Of a DNA stretch of 64,000 bases, positions 26,320-35,719 are shown in pieces. A program made the position numbers and the translations under genes. The first letter of the stretch is position 1. Every line of letters begins with the position of its first letter. Source of the stretch: Mesorhizobium amorphae CCNWGS0123 (GTDB lineage Bacteria; Pseudomonadota; Alphaproteobacteria; Rhizobiales; Rhizobiaceae). Below the pieces are notes generated by a model. It did no database searches. It was not told the DNA's origin and saw only the letters and a program-made list of their open reading frames with translations. The DNA lies in NCBI RefSeq assembly GCF_001686985.1, contig NZ_CP015318.1, positions 2,354,001-2,418,000 on the forward strand, in the 5' to 3' direction.

Positions 26320-27327
26320 TCAGCCGGCGCGGAACATGGCGCAGTCGCAAGGGTGGTCGAGCATCGTCTGCAGCTCGCCGTCGAGATGCTCCAGGGTCAC
26401 CGAAGCGCCGGCCATTTCGAGCGAGGTGCAGTAATTGCCGACCCAGGTCGCATGGATGGCAACACCGATGTCGTCGAGCCGCTGCTTGACGCGCCGGTTC
26501 ATGATGTAGAGCTCCATCAGCGGCGTCGAGCCGAGCGAGTTGACGAGCACGGCGACCTTGTCGCCGCGCGACGGCGCCATCTCGGCAAGGATCCTGTCCA
26601 GCATCTCGTCGGTGATCTCGTCGGCCGTCCTGAGCTTGCCGCGCGCGATGCCCGGCTCGCCATGGATGCCCATGCCGATCTCCATCTCGTCGGCGCCGAT
26701 CTCGAAATTCGGCCGCCGCGTTTGCGGCAGCGAGCAGGGCGACAGCGCCACGCCCATGGTGAAGGTGTGGTCGTTGGCCTTCCTGGCGATGCGCTCGACT
26801 TCGTCGAAGGAGAGCATCCGGTCGCAGGCCGCACCAGCCGCCTTGAAGATGAAGAAATTGCCGGCGACGCCGCGCCGTTTGTCGCGCTGGTCGCGCGGCG
26901 CGGACGCGACGTCGTCGGTGGTCAGCACCGTGCGCACGTCGATGTCGTCCATATCAGCCATCTCGGCAGCCATGTCGAAATTCATCACGTCGCCGGCATA
27001 GTTGCCATACATGAACAGCACGCCGGCGCCGCCGCTCACCGCCTTGGCGCATTCGAGGATCGGGTCCGGCGGCGGCGAGGCAAAGACGTTGCCGATGGCT
27101 GCGGCATCCGCCAGCCCCTTGCCGACAAAGCCGAGAAAGGTCGGCTCATGGCCCGAGCCGCCGCCGATGACGAGGCCGACCTTGCCGGGCCGTGGACCGT
27201 CACGAGCGACGATCGAGCGCGGGCTGCCGTCCACGCTCTTGAGGTGGCGAGGATGCGCGGCGAGGATCCCTTCGAGCATCTCGTCGACGGAGCGGTTGCC
27301 GTCATTGATGATCTTCTTGGTCTGCAC
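26320..27327 (-). CDS. dhaK: Dihydroxyacetone-kinase subunit DhaK-like (ketose-binding)
   Basis: This 335-residue protein begins MQTKKIINDGNRSVDEML. Substrate-binding landmarks of DhaK are intact: GGGSGHEPTFLGFVG (the histidine near residue 59), NYAGDVMNFDMA (the catalytic aspartate) and GMGIHGEPG (the histidine that forms the covalent hemiaminal with the ketone). It binds dihydroxyacetone or a related short ketose. The gene lies downstream of ribH2 with 73 bases between, and directly upstream of dhaL. Beside eryH and eryI, a four-carbon ketose such as D- or L-erythrulose is a likely substrate, by analogy with the DerK/LerK kinases of Mycobacterium smegmatis. Confidence 0.86.
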   Translation of the reverse strand: MQTKKIINDGNRSVDEMLEGILAAHPRHLKSVDGSPRSIVARDGPRPGKVGLVIGGGSGHEPTFLGFVGKGLADAAAIGNVFASPPPDPILECAKAVSGGAGVLFMYGNYAGDVMNFDMAAEMADMDDIDVRTVLTTDDVASAPRDQRDKRRGVAGNFFIFKAAGAACDRMLSFDEVERIARKANDHTFTMGVALSPCSLPQTRRPNFEIGADEMEIGMGIHGEPGIARGKLRTADEITDEMLDRILAEMAPSRGDKVAVLVNSLGSTPLMELYIMNRRVKQRLDDIGVAIHATWVGNYCTSLEMAGASVTLEHLDGELQTMLDHPCDCAMFRAG

Positions 27328-27370
27328 CGGAATCCTCCCGCCTCGGTATTTTCCCAGATATTACCGGGTG

Positions 27371-27393
27371 TTGCCGGGATTGCCACCCGGCAA
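27371..27393 (-). terminator. Hairpin between ribH2 and dhaK
   Basis: TTGCCGGG (27371-27378) and CCCGGCAA (27386-27393) form a perfect 8-bp stem with a 7-base loop just after the ribH2 stop. No T-run follows on the minus strand, so it is a weak terminator or a processing/attenuation element between ribH2 and dhaKL. Confidence 0.4.
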
Positions 27394-27400
27394 GGGCGCT

Positions 27401-28088
<688 letters not shown>

Positions 28089-28174
28089 AACATTGACGGC
28101 ATTTGTATGGAAGGGCAGTGCGTTGCTGTCAATCGCCGACAAGTGTTGGAACAACGATCCGTTCCATCTGCCAA

Positions 28175-29269
28175 TCAGCCGCGCTCGGGGAACATCGCCT
28201 TCAACCCTTCGCGCGAGGCCTTGGCGATGCCGCGTTCGGTGATCAGGCCGGTGACCAGCCGCGCGGGCGTCACGTCGAAGGCGGGGTTTGCCGCCGGCGT
28301 CGCTTCCGGTGAGACACGCACCTGGGCGATATCGCCGGACGCGGTCTTGCCCCAGACCAGCGACACCTCGTCGCCGGAGCGCTCCTCGATCGGGATTTCG
28401 GCGAGACCGTCGCCAACCGTCCAGTCGATGGTCGGGGAGGGCAGTGCGACATAGAACGGCACGTCGTTGTCTGCGGCGGCAAGCGCCTTGAGATAGGTGC
28501 CGATCTTGTTGCAGACGTCACCACTGGCAGTCGTGCGGTCGGTGCCGACGATGACCATGTCGATCTGGCCGCGCTGCATCAGATGGCCGCCGGCATTGTC
28601 GACGATCAGCGTGTGCGGCACGCCGTGGCCGGCCATCTCCCAGGCGGTCAGCTGGGCGCCCTGGTTGCGCGGCCGCGTCTCGTCGACATAGACATGGACG
28701 GGAATGCCGGCCTCGGTCGCCAGATAGATCGGCGCCGTGGCGGTGCCGTAATCGACGGTTGCCAGCCAGCCGGCATTGCAGTGGGTCAGGATGTTGACGG
28801 TTTCGCCCTTCTGCTTGCGCCCCGCGATCGCCTTGATGATCTCAAGCCCGTTCTCGCCGATGGCGCGGTTCAGCCCGACATCCTCGTCGGCGATCTCGGC
28901 GGCGCGGCGGTAGGCTGCCTCGGCGCGTTGTTCTGCCGGCAGCGGCTTGAGGAAGCGCCGCATTTCGTCGAGCGCCCAGCGCAGGTTGATCGCTGTCGGG
29001 CGTGTCTCGTGCAAGATCTCCCAGACGGCATCGAGCGCCGCATCCGACGGGTCCTCAGTCATCTGGATGGCGACGCCATAGGCGGCGGTGACGCCGATCA
29101 GCGGCGCGCCGCGCACCCACATGTCGCGGATGGCGGTGGCGATGCCGGCAACGCTGCCGATCTTTTCGACGCGGAAATCATGCGGCAGCCAGCGCTGGTC
29201 GATGATCTCGACCGAACGCTTGTCGTCGCTCAGCCAGATGGTGCGGTAATGGCGCTCGCCGACGTTCAA
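28175..29269 (-). CDS. mtnA: 5-methylthioribose-1-phosphate isomerase
   Basis: This 364-residue protein belongs to the eIF2B-related aldose-ketose isomerases. It has [14 protein letters not shown] near the start, [16 protein letters not shown], the catalytic cysteine in [29 protein letters not shown], and the catalytic aspartate in [20 protein letters not shown]. MtnA converts methylthioribose 1-phosphate to methylthioribulose 1-phosphate in the methionine salvage pathway. It overlaps mtnK by four bases (ATGA) and forms an operon with it. Later salvage genes (mtnB, mtnC, mtnD) are not in the window, so the pathway is completed elsewhere or diverted. Confidence 0.93.
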   Translation of the reverse strand: MNVGERHYRTIWLSDDKRSVEIIDQRWLPHDFRVEKIGSVAGIATAIRDMWVRGAPLIGVTAAYGVAIQMTEDPSDAALDAVWEILHETRPTAINLRWALDEMRRFLKPLPAEQRAEAAYRRAAEIADEDVGLNRAIGENGLEIIKAIAGRKQKGETVNILTHCNAGWLATVDYGTATAPIYLATEAGIPVHVYVDETRPRNQGAQLTAWEMAGHGVPHTLIVDNAGGHLMQRGQIDMVIVGTDRTTASGDVCNKIGTYLKALAAADNDVPFYVALPSPTIDWTVGDGLAEIPIEERSGDEVSLVWGKTASGDIAQVRVSPEATPAANPAFDVTPARLVTGLITERGIAKASREGLKAMFPERG

Positions 29270-30537
29270 ATGCTGTTCTCCCGTTCGATCAGCGCGGCCA
29301 GAGTGTTGACCTCGTCGATGCTGTGGATCTGGCGCCGGTTGACGGCGAGGTGACGGCCGAACTTCAGCGCCTTTGCCTCACATCTGGCGCGCATGTCTTC
29401 GTCGGCAATGGTCTCGAAATCGGCATTGTGGGCGAGACCGAGGATGCGCCGGTGCACCTCGATGCCGGCAAAACCCAGAAGGTCGGTCCAGATCGAATGC
29501 TGCACATGGTCGAGCGCCTGTTCGGCGCCGAGCCGGTCACCCTGATCCTCGAACAGGCTCTTCTGGTAGAGCATGCCACTGCGCTCGGTCCGCCATAGAT
29601 GCGAGAATTCGGTGCGGAACACGGCCCATGTCTCGACGACGACATCGAGCAGATAGGCGCGCATGGCGTCGCGCTTGCCGTTCTGCTCATGGCCGCTTTG
29701 CGAGAAGAAGGACATCCAGAAATTGGCAAGCAGCATGCCGACGTCGAAGGCCATCGGGCCGTAGAAGGCGAACTCCGGATCGATCATCCGGGTTTCCTGG
29801 TCGGTGACCATGATCGAGCCGGAATGCAAATCGCCATGCAGCAGCGTCTCGGCATTGGCGGCAAAGAGATGCTTCAGCCGCTGCGCCTCGACCTTGAGGT
29901 CGCGGTCGGCGCGCAATTCGGCCACCAGGCTGTCGAGCTGCGGGCTGGTATGGCGATTCATTTTCGCGTCGAAATAGGGGTCGGAGAACACCAGGTTCTC
30001 GGTGATGTCGCAAAGTTCGACATTGTCGGCGAACAGCGCCAGATCGGCCTTGCGATCCTTGGCCGCCATCGAGAGGTCGGAGCCGCGGAACAGGGTTCGC
30101 GCCATGAACAGGCCGATATCCCGAGCGATGTTCGGCAATTGCCGGCCTTCGATCAGCGCCCGCCGCAGAATGATGTGCGGCGACAGATACTCCATGATGA
30201 TCAGCGCCTGGCCTTCGTCGAAATGATAGATCGCCGGCACCGAGCCGGGTGCGCGCGCTTCCTGCCTGGTCAGCGCATGATATTCGAAGAAGGAGCGCTT
30301 CAAGGGCAGCGGCCAGCTGTCGCCGACAAGGCGGACATAGGGCAGGGCCTGCTTGACCACCGCCGCGCCCGTCGCGCCTTCGACGATAAACACTAGGTTC
30401 AGATTGCCGTCGCCGACCTCGCGCACTTTCCAGCGACTTGTGTCCTTGCCGATCTTCGCGGTGAGCGCGTCGTTGGCGCCAAGGCGCGCCGGCAGCGTCT
30501 CGACCGATAGTGCTTCGAACGGCAATTTCTGCGTCAT
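29266..30537 (-). CDS. mtnK: 5-methylthioribose kinase
   Basis: This 423-residue kinase starts at ATG 30537, where GGGAGG is well spaced; an ATG six bases upstream would sit on top of the ribosome site. It has the aminoglycoside-phosphotransferase fold: [13 protein letters not shown] (nucleotide loop), the catalytic loop [13 protein letters not shown] and the metal motif [17 protein letters not shown]. It phosphorylates 5-methylthioribose, a by-product of polyamine and quorum-signal synthesis. It is the first gene of the mtnK-mtnA operon. The operon is divergent from a ribose-type importer across a 136-bp region that carries a perfect palindrome. Confidence 0.93.
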   Translation of the reverse strand: MTQKLPFEALSVETLPARLGANDALTAKIGKDTSRWKVREVGDGNLNLVFIVEGATGAAVVKQALPYVRLVGDSWPLPLKRSFFEYHALTRQEARAPGSVPAIYHFDEGQALIIMEYLSPHIILRRALIEGRQLPNIARDIGLFMARTLFRGSDLSMAAKDRKADLALFADNVELCDITENLVFSDPYFDAKMNRHTSPQLDSLVAELRADRDLKVEAQRLKHLFAANAETLLHGDLHSGSIMVTDQETRMIDPEFAFYGPMAFDVGMLLANFWMSFFSQSGHEQNGKRDAMRAYLLDVVVETWAVFRTEFSHLWRTERSGMLYQKSLFEDQGDRLGAEQALDHVQHSIWTDLLGFAGIEVHRRILGLAHNADFETIADEDMRARCEAKALKFGRHLAVNRRQIHSIDEVNTLAALIERENSI

Positions 30538-30608
30538 CGTCATCCTCCCGCATATGCGCTCCGAACATAGCGGAGGCATGGCGGCCGGGCCAAGCTAGGA
30601 AGCCATCT

Positions 30609-30637
30609 GGCAATTGTCAATCGTGTTGACAATTGCC
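30609..30637. promoter_or_regulatory. Perfect palindrome in the mtnK/importer divergent promoter
   Basis: GGCAATTGTCAA (30609-30620) and TTGACAATTGCC (30626-30637) are perfect 12-base arms around a 5-base spacer. Each arm reads TTGACA outward on its own strand, so the palindrome appears to contain the -35 boxes of both divergent promoters. A protein bound here would control mtnKA and the ABC importer together. No regulator gene is adjacent. Confidence 0.75.
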
Positions 30638-30673
30638 GATACAGCCCATAGCGTCACGGTCAGGGAGGAACGA

Positions 30674-32185
30674 ATGGGCGCTGATGCCGTGTTCCGTGTG
30701 GACGGCCTGAGGAAATCCTTTGGCCAGAACGAGGTGCTTGGCGGCATCTCGGTCGAGCTGCATGCCGGCGAGGTCACCGTGCTGATGGGCGCCAACGGCG
30801 CCGGCAAGTCCACCCTGGTCAAGATCATCAGCGGGGTCTACTCGCGCGGAAGCGGGAGTATGCAACTCGCCGGCAAGGTGTTCGATCCGCAGACCCCCGC
30901 CGAAGCCATCCGCGCCGGCGTCGTCACCGTGCATCAGAACATCAATGACGGCGTGGTCGCCGATCTCGATGTCGCCACCAATCTGACGCTGGACAGGCTG
31001 AGCGGCAAAGGCGTGCCGACATTCTTCAATCCGGCCCGCGTGCGCCGCGAGGCCAAGGCCGTCGCCGACCGCATGGGGCTGGCCATCGACCTCAAGGCCA
31101 GGGTCAGCGACCTGTCGTTGGCTGACCGCCAGATGGTGGCCATAGCCCGCGCCATGGCGCACCGGCCGAAAGTACTGATCCTCGACGAGCCAACCTCATC
31201 GCTGTCCAGCGCCGAGGCCGACCGGCTGTTCGCGCTGATCGACCGGCTGCGCGAGCAGGGCGTCGCAATCCTCTACATCTCGCACCGCATGTCGGATATC
31301 CGCCGGCTGGCCGACCGCATCATCTCGATGCGCGACGGCGTGGTCAGTGGCGTGTTCGACCGGAAGCCGCTCGACTATGAGGGCGCCGTCAACGCCATGC
31401 TCGGCCGTAAGATCCATCTCGACCGCGTCGTCGCCCGCAATTCGGCGCACCCCGTGCTGACGGTCGAGGGCTTGCGCATCGCGCCGGGTGCCCGGCCGAT
31501 CTCGCTGACGCTCGGCGCCGGCGAGGTCGTTGCGGTCACCGGTCTCGTCGGCGTCGGCAAGACGGCGCTGGCCGAAACCCTGTTCGGCGTGCGCAGGCCG
31601 CTGTCCGGCGCCATGACGTTGAACGGCAAGCCCTACGCGCCGGGATCCACGGGCGAAGCGATCGCGGCCGGCGTGTTCCTCGTCGCCAAGGACCGCGGCG
31701 AAAACGGCATCGTCGGCGGCTTCAACATCGAGCGAAACATCAGCCTGCCGTTCCACAGGCGCATGTCGCGTTTCAGTGTTCTCAAGCGCCGCATCGAACG
31801 TGCCACCGCCCGCCGCCAGATCGACGAGCTTGGCATCGTCTGCCGCTCCGAGAAGGACGAGATGTCGGCCCTTTCCGGCGGCAACCAGCAAAAGGTGATG
31901 GTCGCCCGCTGGATGGCGCAGGAGGCAAGACTGTTCATCCTAGACGAGCCGTTCCAGGGCGTCGACATCTCGGCCAGGCGCGATATCGCCGCCAAGCTGC
32001 GGGCAAGCGCTGACGGCCGCGCCACGCTGCTGTTCGTCACCGAGCTCGACGAGGCGCTGGAGACGGCCGACCGCATCCTGGTGATGTCGGAGCAGACGAT
32101 CGTCGGCGAGCACCGGAATGCCGACATCGACCTCGAGCGGTTGCTCGCCGAAGTGGCGGGCGGCCCGCTGCACAGTGCGGCATGA
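30674..32185 (+). CDS. Ribose-type sugar ABC transporter ATPase (probable methylthioribose importer)
   Basis: This 503-residue double ATPase of the RbsA/XylG type starts at the ATG at 30674 after AGGGAGGA. The first domain has Walker A GANGAGKST and Walker B LILDEPTSSLS. The second has the degenerate Walker A GLVGVGKTAL normal for this family, signature LSGGNQQKVMVARW and LFILDEPFQGVD. It energises uptake through the permease encoded next. Divergence from mtnK across a shared palindrome suggests that the imported sugar is 5-methylthioribose or 5-deoxyribose. This is inferred from context; the protein sequence alone only says monosaccharide. It also resembles the EryE-type ATPase of R. leguminosarum in family. 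Confidence 0.87.
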   Translation: MGADAVFRVDGLRKSFGQNEVLGGISVELHAGEVTVLMGANGAGKSTLVKIISGVYSRGSGSMQLAGKVFDPQTPAEAIRAGVVTVHQNINDGVVADLDVATNLTLDRLSGKGVPTFFNPARVRREAKAVADRMGLAIDLKARVSDLSLADRQMVAIARAMAHRPKVLILDEPTSSLSSAEADRLFALIDRLREQGVAILYISHRMSDIRRLADRIISMRDGVVSGVFDRKPLDYEGAVNAMLGRKIHLDRVVARNSAHPVLTVEGLRIAPGARPISLTLGAGEVVAVTGLVGVGKTALAETLFGVRRPLSGAMTLNGKPYAPGSTGEAIAAGVFLVAKDRGENGIVGGFNIERNISLPFHRRMSRFSVLKRRIERATARRQIDELGIVCRSEKDEMSALSGGNQQKVMVARWMAQEARLFILDEPFQGVDISARRDIAAKLRASADGRATLLFVTELDEALETADRILVMSEQTIVGEHRNADIDLERLLAEVAGGPLHSAA

Positions 32186-32210
32186 GTAAAGGACATGGAA
32201 TGGAGCAGGC

Positions 32211-32255
32211 ATGAGTTGGGCTAAGACGACAGCAGCGCGCGGGTGCGCCGGATGA
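32211..32255 (+). CDS. Short leader ORF overlapping the permease start
   Basis: An ATG at 32211, with GGAATGGAGCA upstream, opens a 14-codon frame (MSWAKTTAARGCAG). Its TGA overlaps the ATG at 32252 of the permease (ATGA). The leader looks like a normal permease N-terminus, and a shift after codon 10 would join it to the permease frame at VRRMM. It is either a translational-coupling peptide or the true start separated by a small frameshift. Confidence 0.35.
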   Translation: MSWAKTTAARGCAG

Positions 32256-33247
32256 TGCTGCGCGACCATGCCATCCGCTATGGCTTCATCGTTCTTCTGT
32301 TCGGGCTGATCGCTTATTTCGCCGTCGCCGCCGACGGTTTCGTCTCGCCGCAGAGTGCTGTCTTCATCTTCCAGTCTGTCGCCATCACCGGCGTGCTGGC
32401 GCTCGGTGTCACCGCCACCCTGGTCGTCGGCGGCTTCGACCTGTCGATCGGCTCGGTCGCCACCAGCGCCATGATGGCGGCCTCCTATGTGATGGTGGTG
32501 CTCGAGCAGAACGCCGTCGTCGCGGTCGTCGCCTGCCTGCTGATCGGCGTTCTCGTCGGTCTCATCAATGGCTGGCTGATCGTCTACATGCGCGTGCCGG
32601 ATCTCCTGGCGACGCTCGGCATGATGTTCCTGCTGGTCGGCCTGCAGCGCATCCCGACCGAGGGACGCTCGATCGCCACCGGCATGACCATGCCCGACGG
32701 CTCGGTCGCCAACGGCAAATTCTCCGACGCCTTCCTGGCGCTCGGCCGCCACCGCTTCGACTTCTTCATCCCGAACCTCATTCCGGTATCGGTCGTCGTG
32801 CTGCTCGTGCTCGCCGTGCTGATCTGGTTCTTCCTCGAATACACCCGCTTCGGCCGCATGATGTATGCCGTCGGCAGCAACGAACGCGCCGCCGAACTCG
32901 CCGGCGCGCCTGTCAAGGCATACAAAATCTGGGCCTACGTCATTTCGGGAGTTTTTGCCTCGATCGGCGGGATTTTGCTCGCTGCCCGGCTTGGACGCGG
33001 CGACATCGCCTCGGGTAATAATCTGCTGCTCGACGCGGTGGCGGCAGCGCTCATCGGTTACGCGGTCCTCGGGGCCGCCAAGCCCAACGCCTTCGGCACG
33101 GCCGTCGGTGCTGTGTTCGTCGGCGTGCTGCTGCAAGGGCTGACGATGATGAACGCGCCTTACTACACGCAGGATTTCGTCAAGGGCGTGGTTCTCGTTG
33201 TCGCCCTTGTCTTCACCTTCGCCCTTTCCGGCAGGGGCAAGAGATAG
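32252..33247 (+). CDS. Ribose-type sugar ABC transporter permease
   Basis: This RbsC-family permease has about 331 residues and eight to ten hydrophobic segments. The family motif VVGGFDLSIGSV near residue 60, YMRVPDLLATLGMMFL and VGSNERAAELAGAPVKAYK are clear. The start is uncertain. The ATG at 32252 overlaps the stop of a 14-codon leader; GTG 32243 and ATG 32255 are in the same frame; the only good ribosome site serves ATG 32211 in another frame. It forms the membrane channel with the ATPase encoded 66 bases upstream and takes substrate from the binding protein encoded next. Confidence 0.87.
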   Translation: MMLRDHAIRYGFIVLLFGLIAYFAVAADGFVSPQSAVFIFQSVAITGVLALGVTATLVVGGFDLSIGSVATSAMMAASYVMVVLEQNAVVAVVACLLIGVLVGLINGWLIVYMRVPDLLATLGMMFLLVGLQRIPTEGRSIATGMTMPDGSVANGKFSDAFLALGRHRFDFFIPNLIPVSVVVLLVLAVLIWFFLEYTRFGRMMYAVGSNERAAELAGAPVKAYKIWAYVISGVFASIGGILLAARLGRGDIASGNNLLLDAVAAALIGYAVLGAAKPNAFGTAVGAVFVGVLLQGLTMMNAPYYTQDFVKGVVLVVALVFTFALSGRGKR

Positions 33248-33294
33248 GGTTTCGACCGGGGCAGATTTTGGGTTCAACAAATGGAGGAAACAAA

Positions 33295-34347
33295 GTGACG
33301 ATCACAAGAAGATTTCTGGGAAAGCTGGCGCTCGGGCTTGCCGGTGCCACGATGCTGATGCAGGCGCCTGCTCTTGCCGCGGACAAGCCGGCGCCGTTCG
33401 ACAAGCCCGGCGTCAAGATCGCGCTGGTGCGCTATCTCTCGACCGGCGACTTTTTCCAGGCCTATCTCTCCGGCGTCGAGGCACAGTCGAAGGCGCTCGG
33501 CGTCGACCTGCGCGTGCTCGACAGCCGCCAGGATGCGGCCCTGCAGGCCGACATGGTCGACCAGGCCATCGCGCTCGGCGTGCAAGGCATCATCATCCAG
33601 CACGGGCTGACGGAATCGATGAAGGACGCCGCCCAGCGCGCGGTCGATGCCGGCATCAAGGTCGTCGCCTTCGACGTCAATGTCGAAAACCCCAAGATCC
33701 CGCAGATCGAACAGTCAGACCGCGACCTGGCGCGCCTCGCGCTCGAACAGGCGGTCAAGGACAATGGCGAAAGCTGGAAGGCCGGCTATGTCTACGTCGC
33801 CGGCATCGCGCCGCTCGACCGCCGCAACGAGACCTGGGTCGACGTCAAGAAGAAGTTTTCCGGCATCAACGAAGTCGCGATGTTCGGCACGCTCGACAAC
33901 CCGATCGCCAACTCGGTCGCCAACCAGGCGCGCTCGGTGCTGTCGGCGCATCCCGACATCAAGGTGATGTTCGCGCCCTATGACGAGTTCGCCAAGGGTG
34001 TGAAGATCGCCGTCGACGAGGCCGGCATGAACAAGGACATCAAGATCTATTCGGCCGACATCTCGACCTCCGACATTGCCGCCATGCGCGAGCCGGACAG
34101 TGCCTGGGCGGCCACCGCGGCCACCAACCCGGCCGTCGTCGGCCAGGTCTCGGTGCGCGCGCTGGCGCAACTGCTCGCCGGTGAAGACCCCGGCCACAAC
34201 GTCATCGTGCCGCCGACGCTGATCACCCAGAAAGACCTGGTCGACAAGGACATCAAGAACATGGAGGACCTGTCGGCCAAGCTGCCGCAGTTCGCCCATG
34301 CCGACGTCGCCATGCCGGCCTGGATGCCGAACCCGAACGCCAAGTAA
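33295..34347 (+). CDS. Ribose-type periplasmic sugar-binding protein
   Basis: This 350-residue protein starts at GTG 33295 behind ATGGAGGAA. A signal peptide (TITRRFLGKLALGLAGATMLMQAPALAADK) precedes a type I periplasmic binding fold. That fold has ALVRYLSTGDFFQAYLSGVE, DSRQDAALQADMVDQAIALGVQGIII and AFDVNVENPKI. It would capture the sugar for the importer encoded upstream. Regulation with mtnK implies methylthioribose as ligand, but this is not shown by the sequence. A strong terminator follows the stop, so the operon ends here. Confidence 0.88.
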   Translation: MTITRRFLGKLALGLAGATMLMQAPALAADKPAPFDKPGVKIALVRYLSTGDFFQAYLSGVEAQSKALGVDLRVLDSRQDAALQADMVDQAIALGVQGIIIQHGLTESMKDAAQRAVDAGIKVVAFDVNVENPKIPQIEQSDRDLARLALEQAVKDNGESWKAGYVYVAGIAPLDRRNETWVDVKKKFSGINEVAMFGTLDNPIANSVANQARSVLSAHPDIKVMFAPYDEFAKGVKIAVDEAGMNKDIKIYSADISTSDIAAMREPDSAWAATAATNPAVVGQVSVRALAQLLAGEDPGHNVIVPPTLITQKDLVDKDIKNMEDLSAKLPQFAHADVAMPAWMPNPNAK

Positions 34348-34368
34348 TCTTTGGCCTATTGGCAGAGG

Positions 34369-34397
34369 AAAAGAGCGGCTCGTGGGCCGCTCTTTTT
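34369..34397. terminator. Rho-independent terminator after the sugar importer
   Basis: GAGCGGC (34373-34379) pairs with GCCGCTC (34386-34392) around a 6-base loop. Flanking AAAA (34369-34372) and TTTTT (34393-34397) extend the stem and give the T-run. It can also end the convergent ddl transcript. Confidence 0.88.
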
Positions 34398-34414
34398 GTT
34401 TGAGCTCTCGCTCT

Positions 34415-35485
34415 TCAGCCCGATCGCCCGGCGCGCGCCAGCCCATGCGCCACCAGCCGGTGGATGACTTCCGGATAGCTGACGCCGCTTGCCGCCATCG
34501 CCTTGGCATACATGCTGATGTCGGTGAAACCGGGAATGGTGTTGAGCTCGTTGATGACGAAATCCATGTTCGGCGTGACGAAGAAATCGACGCGGGCCAT
34601 GCTGTCGCAGCCGACCGCGCGAAACGCCTTTGCCGCCGTCTCGCGGATCCTGGCCTCGATCTCCGGCGGCAGTTCGGCAGGCACCTTCAGTGCCGCCCCA
34701 TCCTTGTCAATGTATTTGGCATCGTAGCTGTAGAAGCCGTGGCTTTCGGCCGGCACGATTTCGCCGGGGCGGGAAACGAACAGGCCGCCTTCCGTGTCCT
34801 CCAGCACGCTGCATTCGATCTCGCGACCACGAATGAACTCTTCCGCCAAAAGCTTGCGGTCGTGCTCAAAACCTTCGGCGAGCGCCCCGGCGAATTCCTG
34901 GCTGGCCGAGACCTTTCTGACGCCGACCGAGGACCCTTGCCGCGCCGGCTTGATGAACAGCGGCAGGCCGAGTTCGGCTTCCAGCGCGGCGAGGGAAGGT
35001 GCCGCACCCTCGTCGATCGTCACCGAGCGCGCGACAGGCAGCCCCGCAGCCTTCAGCAGTCGCTTGGCAATGTCCTTGTCGAGCGCCGTGGCCGAGCCAA
35101 GGATGCCGCAGCCGGCAAGCGGCACGCGTGCCACCTCGGCCAGCCCCTGCACGGCGCCGTCCTCGCCATGCAGGCCGTGCAGGACGGGAAACAAGATGTC
35201 GATGACAGGCAATTCGTAGGGCGCGCCATTGGCGGGGATCGCCAGCATCCGTCCGTGCCCGCCAGGCACCAGGCAGACCTCCGTACCAACAGACGGCGTT
35301 GTCAGTTCGCCGTCCTCGAAACTGCTCAGCAGCCATTGCCCGTCGCGGGTGACGAAGACGGGAACGGCATCGTATTTCCCCGGCTCCAGCGCGGCCATGA
35401 CATTGGTCGCTGAGAGTACGGACACGTCATGCTCGGCCGAGCGCCCGCCGAAGAGCACGCCGATACGAAGTCTTTTCGCTGCCAT
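34415..35485 (-). CDS. ddl: D-alanine--D-alanine ligase
   Basis: This 356-residue ATP-grasp enzyme starts at ATG 35485; a TTG at 35503 is less likely. The N-terminus LRIGVLFGGRSAEHDVSVLSA, LHGLHGEDGAVQG, FIKPARQGSSVGV, and the C-terminal MARVDFFV and VINELNTIPGFT are the standard Ddl landmarks for D-alanine and ATP binding. It makes the D-Ala-D-Ala dipeptide for peptidoglycan. It is separate from the main division/cell-wall cluster, so it may be the second (DdlA-type) ligase of the genome. Neighbours are metabolically unrelated. Confidence 0.93.
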   Translation of the reverse strand: MAAKRLRIGVLFGGRSAEHDVSVLSATNVMAALEPGKYDAVPVFVTRDGQWLLSSFEDGELTTPSVGTEVCLVPGGHGRMLAIPANGAPYELPVIDILFPVLHGLHGEDGAVQGLAEVARVPLAGCGILGSATALDKDIAKRLLKAAGLPVARSVTIDEGAAPSLAALEAELGLPLFIKPARQGSSVGVRKVSASQEFAGALAEGFEHDRKLLAEEFIRGREIECSVLEDTEGGLFVSRPGEIVPAESHGFYSYDAKYIDKDGAALKVPAELPPEIEARIRETAAKAFRAVGCDSMARVDFFVTPNMDFVINELNTIPGFTDISMYAKAMAASGVSYPEVIHRLVAHGLARAGRSG

Positions 35486-35661
35486 ATAGACCAACTCCAC
35501 CAATGATCAGGGTTGGAGCTCCCATGCGAAACACAAGGCGCCCCTTAAACTGTTGAGCAATAAGCGAAGGATTGGAGCGGGATTTCGACCGGTTGAAGCA
35601 GTTTTTCAGCACAAAGTGTGAAAACGGTTTTCCGTCTGGAACCGCGTCAAGACCAGGAGAC

Positions 35662-35700
35662 GGAGCGGTTCGTCGTTTTCGTGAAACAATGAACCGCTCC
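35662..35700. repeat. Palindromic intergenic element downstream of rhaD-like gene
   Basis: GGAGCGGTTC (35662-35671) and GAACCGCTCC (35691-35700) form perfect 10-bp arms. GTTTTC and GAAAC inside them extend the hairpin. It lies 19 bases from the stop of the aldolase/dehydrogenase gene. A related half element (TTGGAGCGGGATTTCG, near 35574) occurs upstream in the same gap. I recall similar palindromes scattered in Mesorhizobium genomes. It may also act as a transcription-end hairpin. Confidence 0.6.
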
Positions 35701-35719
35701 AAGGCATGTCCTTACATCC

